Source: Candidatus Competibacteraceae bacterium
GTDB lineage: Bacteria > Pseudomonadota > Gammaproteobacteria > Competibacterales > Competibacteraceae
Reading direction: 5' to 3'
Length of the DNA stretch: 8,483 nt
Assembly (NCBI GenBank): GCA_003527885.1
Contig: DPWB01000172.1
Span: forward strand, 1-8,483
Positions 5,936 through 8,483 of the stretch are shown here, piece by piece (position 1 is the stretch's first letter; every line of letters starts with the position of its first letter). Both the position numbers and the translations under genes were made by a program. Below the pieces are notes generated by a model, which was not told the origin of the DNA, did not search any database, and was given only the letters and a program-made list of their open reading frames with translations.

Positions 5936-7051
5936 CTACGGCAGATGCGGCCGCTCCAGATACTCGTGCGACTGCATTTCCTGCAAGCGGCTGACGGTGC
6001 GCTGGAACTCGAATTTCAGTTTCTCGCCCTGATAGATCTGCAACGGCGGCCCGGCGGCGGACAGCGCCAGCTTGACGCCCCGGTCGTAAAATTCATCCAC
6101 CAGATTGACGAAGCGCCGCGCCTGATTTTCCGTCTGCCAGTCCATGACCGGCACGTTGGAAATGAGCACGGTGTGGAAGCAGCGGGCGATTTCGATGTAG
6201 TCGGCGGTGCCGCGCGGCCCGTCGCAGATCGCCCGAAAACTGAACCAGACGATGCCGTCCGCTTCACGCAGCGTGGGGATGTAGCGGCCCTCGATTTCCA
6301 GATCGCCGCCGCGGTGGCCGGGTTCGGGCGCGATGTGGTCGAACAGCTCGTCCAGGATCTGTTCGGCCCGGTCGTCCAGCGGGTAGTGATAAATCTCCGC
6401 CTTTTCCAGATAACGTAAGCGGTAGTCGACGCCACCGTCCACGTTCAGCACGTCCAGATGCTGTTTGATCAGTTCGATGGCGGGCAGAAAGCGAGCGCGT
6501 TGCAGGCCATCTTTGTACAAGCCGTCCGGCTCGATGTTGGAGGTGGTGATCAGCGTCACGCCGTTGGCGAACAGCTCGCGCAACAAGCCATCCAGCAGCA
6601 TGGCGTCGGTGATGTCGGCGACGAAGAATTCGTCCAGGCAGATGACGCGGGCTTTCTCGGCGAACCGACGGGCGACAGCCTTCAATGGGTCTTGCCGGTT
6701 TTTCAGTTCCTTCAATTCGGCGTGCACCGCCCGCATGAAGCTGTGAAAGTGAATCCGCAGCTTGCGCTCCAGCGGCAGCGCGTCGACGAAGGTATCGACC
6801 AGATAGGTTTTACCTCGACCCACGCCGCCCCACAGATACAGTCCCCGCACGGCCGGAGCGGCGGTGGCCTCCGCTTTGTCGCGGCCCGACCAGCGGGCGA
6901 GCAGCCCGGTTTTCTTGGTCGGTGCGGCCGCCGTCGGCTGCGCGAGCAATTGATCGTAGATTTTTTGCAGGCGTTGGACCGCCCTTTCCTGAGCGGGGTC
7001 GTGTTGGAGACCTTCTTGTTGCAGATCGCGGCGGTAGCGTTCGTAGGGCAT
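5936..7051 (-). CDS. zapE: cell division protein ZapE (AFG1-like ATPase)
   Basis: ZapE is a P-loop ATPase of the AFG1/LACE1 family. In E. coli it acts at the division septum and affects FtsZ ring stability. The product has 371 residues, a normal length. The N-terminal MPYERYRRDLQQEGLQHDPAQ is typical. A low-complexity Ala/Pro/Lys linker follows at about 38-68, then Walker A GGVGRGKT (75-82, Lys81), HFHSFMRAVH (101-110), Walker B VICLDEF with Asp140/Glu141, sensor-type TTSN (169-172) and the family blocks FLPAIELIKQHLDVL (188-202), RRFVNLVDEFYDRGVKL (312-328) and FEFQRTVSRLQEMQS (347-361). GAGG lies seven bases before the ATG. It follows cysQ after 39 bases on the same strand with no terminator in between, so the two are probably cotranscribed. 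Confidence 0.96.
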   Translation of the reverse strand: MPYERYRRDLQQEGLQHDPAQERAVQRLQKIYDQLLAQPTAAAPTKKTGLLARWSGRDKAEATAAPAVRGLYLWGGVGRGKTYLVDTFVDALPLERKLRIHFHSFMRAVHAELKELKNRQDPLKAVARRFAEKARVICLDEFFVADITDAMLLDGLLRELFANGVTLITTSNIEPDGLYKDGLQRARFLPAIELIKQHLDVLNVDGGVDYRLRYLEKAEIYHYPLDDRAEQILDELFDHIAPEPGHRGGDLEIEGRYIPTLREADGIVWFSFRAICDGPRGTADYIEIARCFHTVLISNVPVMDWQTENQARRFVNLVDEFYDRGVKLALSAAGPPLQIYQGEKLKFEFQRTVSRLQEMQSHEYLERPHLP

Positions 7052-7090
7052 GACGGGCCTCGAAACTTTATTGTTCTAACGGCGGGACAC

Positions 7091-7936
7091 TCAAGCCGGC
7101 CATCCTTCCAGGTGGCGTTGCGGCAGATAGCGGGACCAGTCGCGAGTGGCGTCGCCAAACGCGAAAAAATCCGGGTTGATCAACACCGGACGGGCGTTGT
7201 AACGCAGCGGCCGCAACTGCATGTCGGTCATGTGGCCGCCGGCCTGCTCCAAGATCACCTGGGCGGCGGCGGTGTCCCATTCTCCGGTCGGGCCGAAGCG
7301 GGGATAGATATCCGCCATGCCTTCGGCGACCAGACAGGACTTCAAACCGCCGCCCATACCCAGATGCCGATGCGGCCCGAGCTGGCTGAGATAGGTTTGC
7401 AAACGGCGGGTGCGATACGATTCCAGGCTGCTGATCACCCGGACCGGATAATGCAAGACCCGCGCGGCTTGGATGGGTTGGGCCGGCTGGCCGGCGGCCG
7501 GTTGCTTGTAAGCGGCACCACCGCGTTGAGCGTAGTAACAAACGCCGCTCACCGGCACCAGCACCAGCCCAAAAATCGCCTCATGGCGGTGGATCAGCGC
7601 GATGTTGACCGAAAATTGGTCGTTGCGCTTGATGAATTCCCGCGTGCCGTCCAGCGGGTCGACCAGCCACAACCAGTCCCAGCGGTTGCGTTCGCTGAAG
7701 CTGGCGTCGGGGGCCTCTTCGGACAAGACCGGAATGGCGGGGGTCAGCTGCTTCAGGCCGCGCAAAATACAATGGTGCGAGGCGAGATCGGCGGCGGTGA
7801 CCGGGCTCTGGTCGGATTTTTCGGTCACGCCGAAAGCCCCGGCGTACACGTCCAGGATACGTCGCCCCGCCTCCCTGGCGATGGCCTGAACGGGCCTCAC
7901 CAGAGCGGACAAGTCGATGTCGGGGGCAGCGGTCAT
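7091..7936 (-). CDS. cysQ: 3'(2'),5'-bisphosphate nucleotidase CysQ
   Basis: CysQ removes the 3'-phosphate of PAP (adenosine 3',5'-bisphosphate), a by-product of sulfate assimilation and carrier-protein phosphopantetheinylation, giving AMP. It is a Mg-dependent, lithium-sensitive member of the inositol monophosphatase fold. The product has 281 residues (E. coli 246), with a somewhat longer C-terminus. Metal-site residues are Asp50 (SPVTAAD), Glu73/Glu74 (LSEEAP), the DPLDGT motif at 93-98 and Asp221 in EWDTAA. REFIKRNDQFSVNIALI (99-115) and CLVAEGMADIYPRFGPT (201-217) are CysQ-specific. The stretch at 193-199 reads GMGGGLK, where E. coli CysQ has the GSSLK pattern. The ATG has only AAGG about 11 bases upstream. 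The gene diverges from yrfG and precedes zapE. Confidence 0.94.
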   Translation of the reverse strand: MTAAPDIDLSALVRPVQAIAREAGRRILDVYAGAFGVTEKSDQSPVTAADLASHHCILRGLKQLTPAIPVLSEEAPDASFSERNRWDWLWLVDPLDGTREFIKRNDQFSVNIALIHRHEAIFGLVLVPVSGVCYYAQRGGAAYKQPAAGQPAQPIQAARVLHYPVRVISSLESYRTRRLQTYLSQLGPHRHLGMGGGLKSCLVAEGMADIYPRFGPTGEWDTAAAQVILEQAGGHMTDMQLRPLRYNARPVLINPDFFAFGDATRDWSRYLPQRHLEGWPA

Positions 7937-8125
7937 GACGCGGCAGCCTTTTGGTCGGGTCGGATGGTGCTGGGCGACGCTTTGCGGTCAGAATGGCGTT
8001 ACACCGGCGCCGGGCGCTGCGGTCTCTCGCGGGCCAGCCAGCCGGATTCTGCGCAAACCCTCATAAATTTGCTTTAATTTTACACGAGTTTGCCCGTTCG
8101 AAGCGTTTACTGTGCGGAGTCCTCG
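7937..8125. promoter_or_regulatory. divergent cysQ / yrfG intergenic region with an AT-rich core
   Basis: These 189 bases separate two divergent starts and hold no gene I can support. An AT-rich island at 8061-8085 in otherwise GC-rich DNA contains -10-like hexamers on both strands (TAATTT on plus, TAAAAT on minus) and is the likely promoter zone. No convincing -35 boxes were found. A 10-bp palindrome CCGGCGCCGG is at 8004-8013. A promoter in the island would give cysQ a leader of more than 100 bases. Confidence 0.35.
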
Positions 8126-8400
8126 ATGAGCGTGCGATTGCCCTGGGCGCAAATTCAGACCATCTTGCTGGACATGGATGGAACTTTGCTGGATTTGCGC
8201 TTCGACAACCACTTCTGGCGAGAGCTGGTTCCAGAGCGTTATGCTAATCGCCACGATCTATCGCTGGAACAAGCCCGCGCCGAGGTGGCGGCCCGCACCC
8301 GGGCGGTGGAAGGGACGATGGAGTGGTATTGTCTGGATTACTGGAGCCGGGAACTGGCGTTAGACATTGTGACGCTCAAACGCGAAATCGCGCATCTGAT
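8126..8400 (+). CDS. yrfG: GMP/IMP nucleotidase YrfG, N-terminal part (3' truncated at contig end)
   Basis: YrfG is a HAD-superfamily phosphatase that in E. coli dephosphorylates purine nucleotides such as IMP and GMP. Only 91 codons are genomic, against about 222 residues for the whole protein. The visible part matches E. coli YrfG along its length: LLDMDGTLLDLRFDN with HAD motif I DMDGT (16-20), where Asp16 is the nucleophile and Asp18 the acid/base; FWRELVPE (30-37); and the diagnostic MEWYCLDYWSRELALDI (65-81). The ATG has GGAG six bases upstream. After codon 91 the frame runs without a stop into sequencing adapter, so residues from about 92 on are not part of the protein. Motifs II to IV are missing only because the contig ends. 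Confidence 0.93.
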
Positions 8401-8483
8401 CTCTTATACACATCTCCGAGCCCACGAGACCGTACTAGATCTCGTATGCCGTCTTCTGCTTGAAAAAAAAAAACAAGAAAAAA
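8400..8483 (+). other. Illumina Nextera adapter read-through (sequencing artefact)
   Basis: The bases are recognisable synthetic parts in the order of a Nextera library end. 8400-8415 TCTCTTATACACATCT is 16 of 19 bases of the Tn5 mosaic end. 8416-8430 CCGAGCCCACGAGAC is the i7-side transposase adapter. 8431-8438 CGTACTAG is a standard Nextera i7 index (N702). 8439-8462 is the P7 end, beginning ATCTCGTATGCC and ending CTGCTTG. 8463-8483 is the poly-A with stray C and G seen when reads run past the adapter. The three remaining mosaic-end bases (CTG) may be 8396-8398, with one extra A at 8399, so the genomic boundary is uncertain by about five bases. Confidence 0.98.

Noticed and set aside
6458..8077. 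A 539-codon plus-strand open frame antisense to zapE and cysQ
   Set aside because: It runs opposite two clearly recognised genes, its translation is rich in Gln, Arg, Gly and Val with no domain, and long open antisense frames are expected in GC-rich DNA.
8402..8483. C-terminal continuation of YrfG as a novel tail or gene fusion
   Set aside because: The bases are sequencing adapter and poly-A, not genomic DNA.
1..8483. CRISPR array, tRNA, transposase, phage or defence genes
   Set aside because: No repeat-spacer pattern, tRNA cloverleaf or such protein motif was seen on either strand; the window is housekeeping genes.

Overview
The window is a stretch of ordinary gammaproteobacterial chromosome. 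It is GC-rich (about 60-67% in hand-counted lines) and tightly packed with housekeeping genes. ParE, Dtd, ferrochelatase, ZapE, CysQ and YrfG all read like proteobacterial, mostly gammaproteobacterial, orthologues. I cannot name the genus. I see no plasmid, phage, transposase, tRNA, rRNA or CRISPR.

Layout, left to right. (1) 1-489, plus strand: the C-terminal quarter of parE, cut by the window edge. (2) 497-3555, minus strand: a leftward cluster in the transcription order HAD-IIA phosphatase, pip (prolyl aminopeptidase), dtd (D-aminoacyl-tRNA deacylase) and a phytanoyl-CoA dioxygenase-like (PhyH) gene. pip and dtd overlap by ATGA. The PhyH gene is visibly lower in GC and looks like a later addition. 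(3) 3556-3752: a 197-bp intergenic region holding a perfect 12-bp inverted repeat, nested smaller stems and a candidate promoter for the HAD gene. (4) hemH (ferrochelatase, minus) and a D-2-hydroxyacid dehydrogenase (plus) diverge from a 116-bp region that contains a perfect TATAAT box. (5) zapE and cysQ (minus) form a leftward pair, cysQ first. (6) yrfG (plus) diverges from cysQ and is cut off after 91 codons.

The last 84 bases (about 8400-8483) are not genomic. They are Illumina Nextera read-through: the transposon mosaic end, an i7-side adapter, the index CGTACTAG, the P7 primer end and poly-A. The artefact keeps the yrfG frame open and adds the adapter-encoded peptide SYTHLRAHET to a real protein start. 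The right edge is therefore an assembly contig end.

The genes serve separate core functions: chromosome decatenation (ParE), translation quality control (Dtd), peptide turnover (Pip), haem synthesis (HemH), cell division (ZapE), PAP recycling in sulfur assimilation (CysQ) and purine nucleotide turnover (YrfG). I found no convincing new multi-gene system. The points most worth a second look are the adapter chimera, the low-GC PhyH gene, the 3624-3741 inverted-repeat region and a few active-site substitutions (HAD motif I DxE, Dtd PQFT, CysQ GGG).
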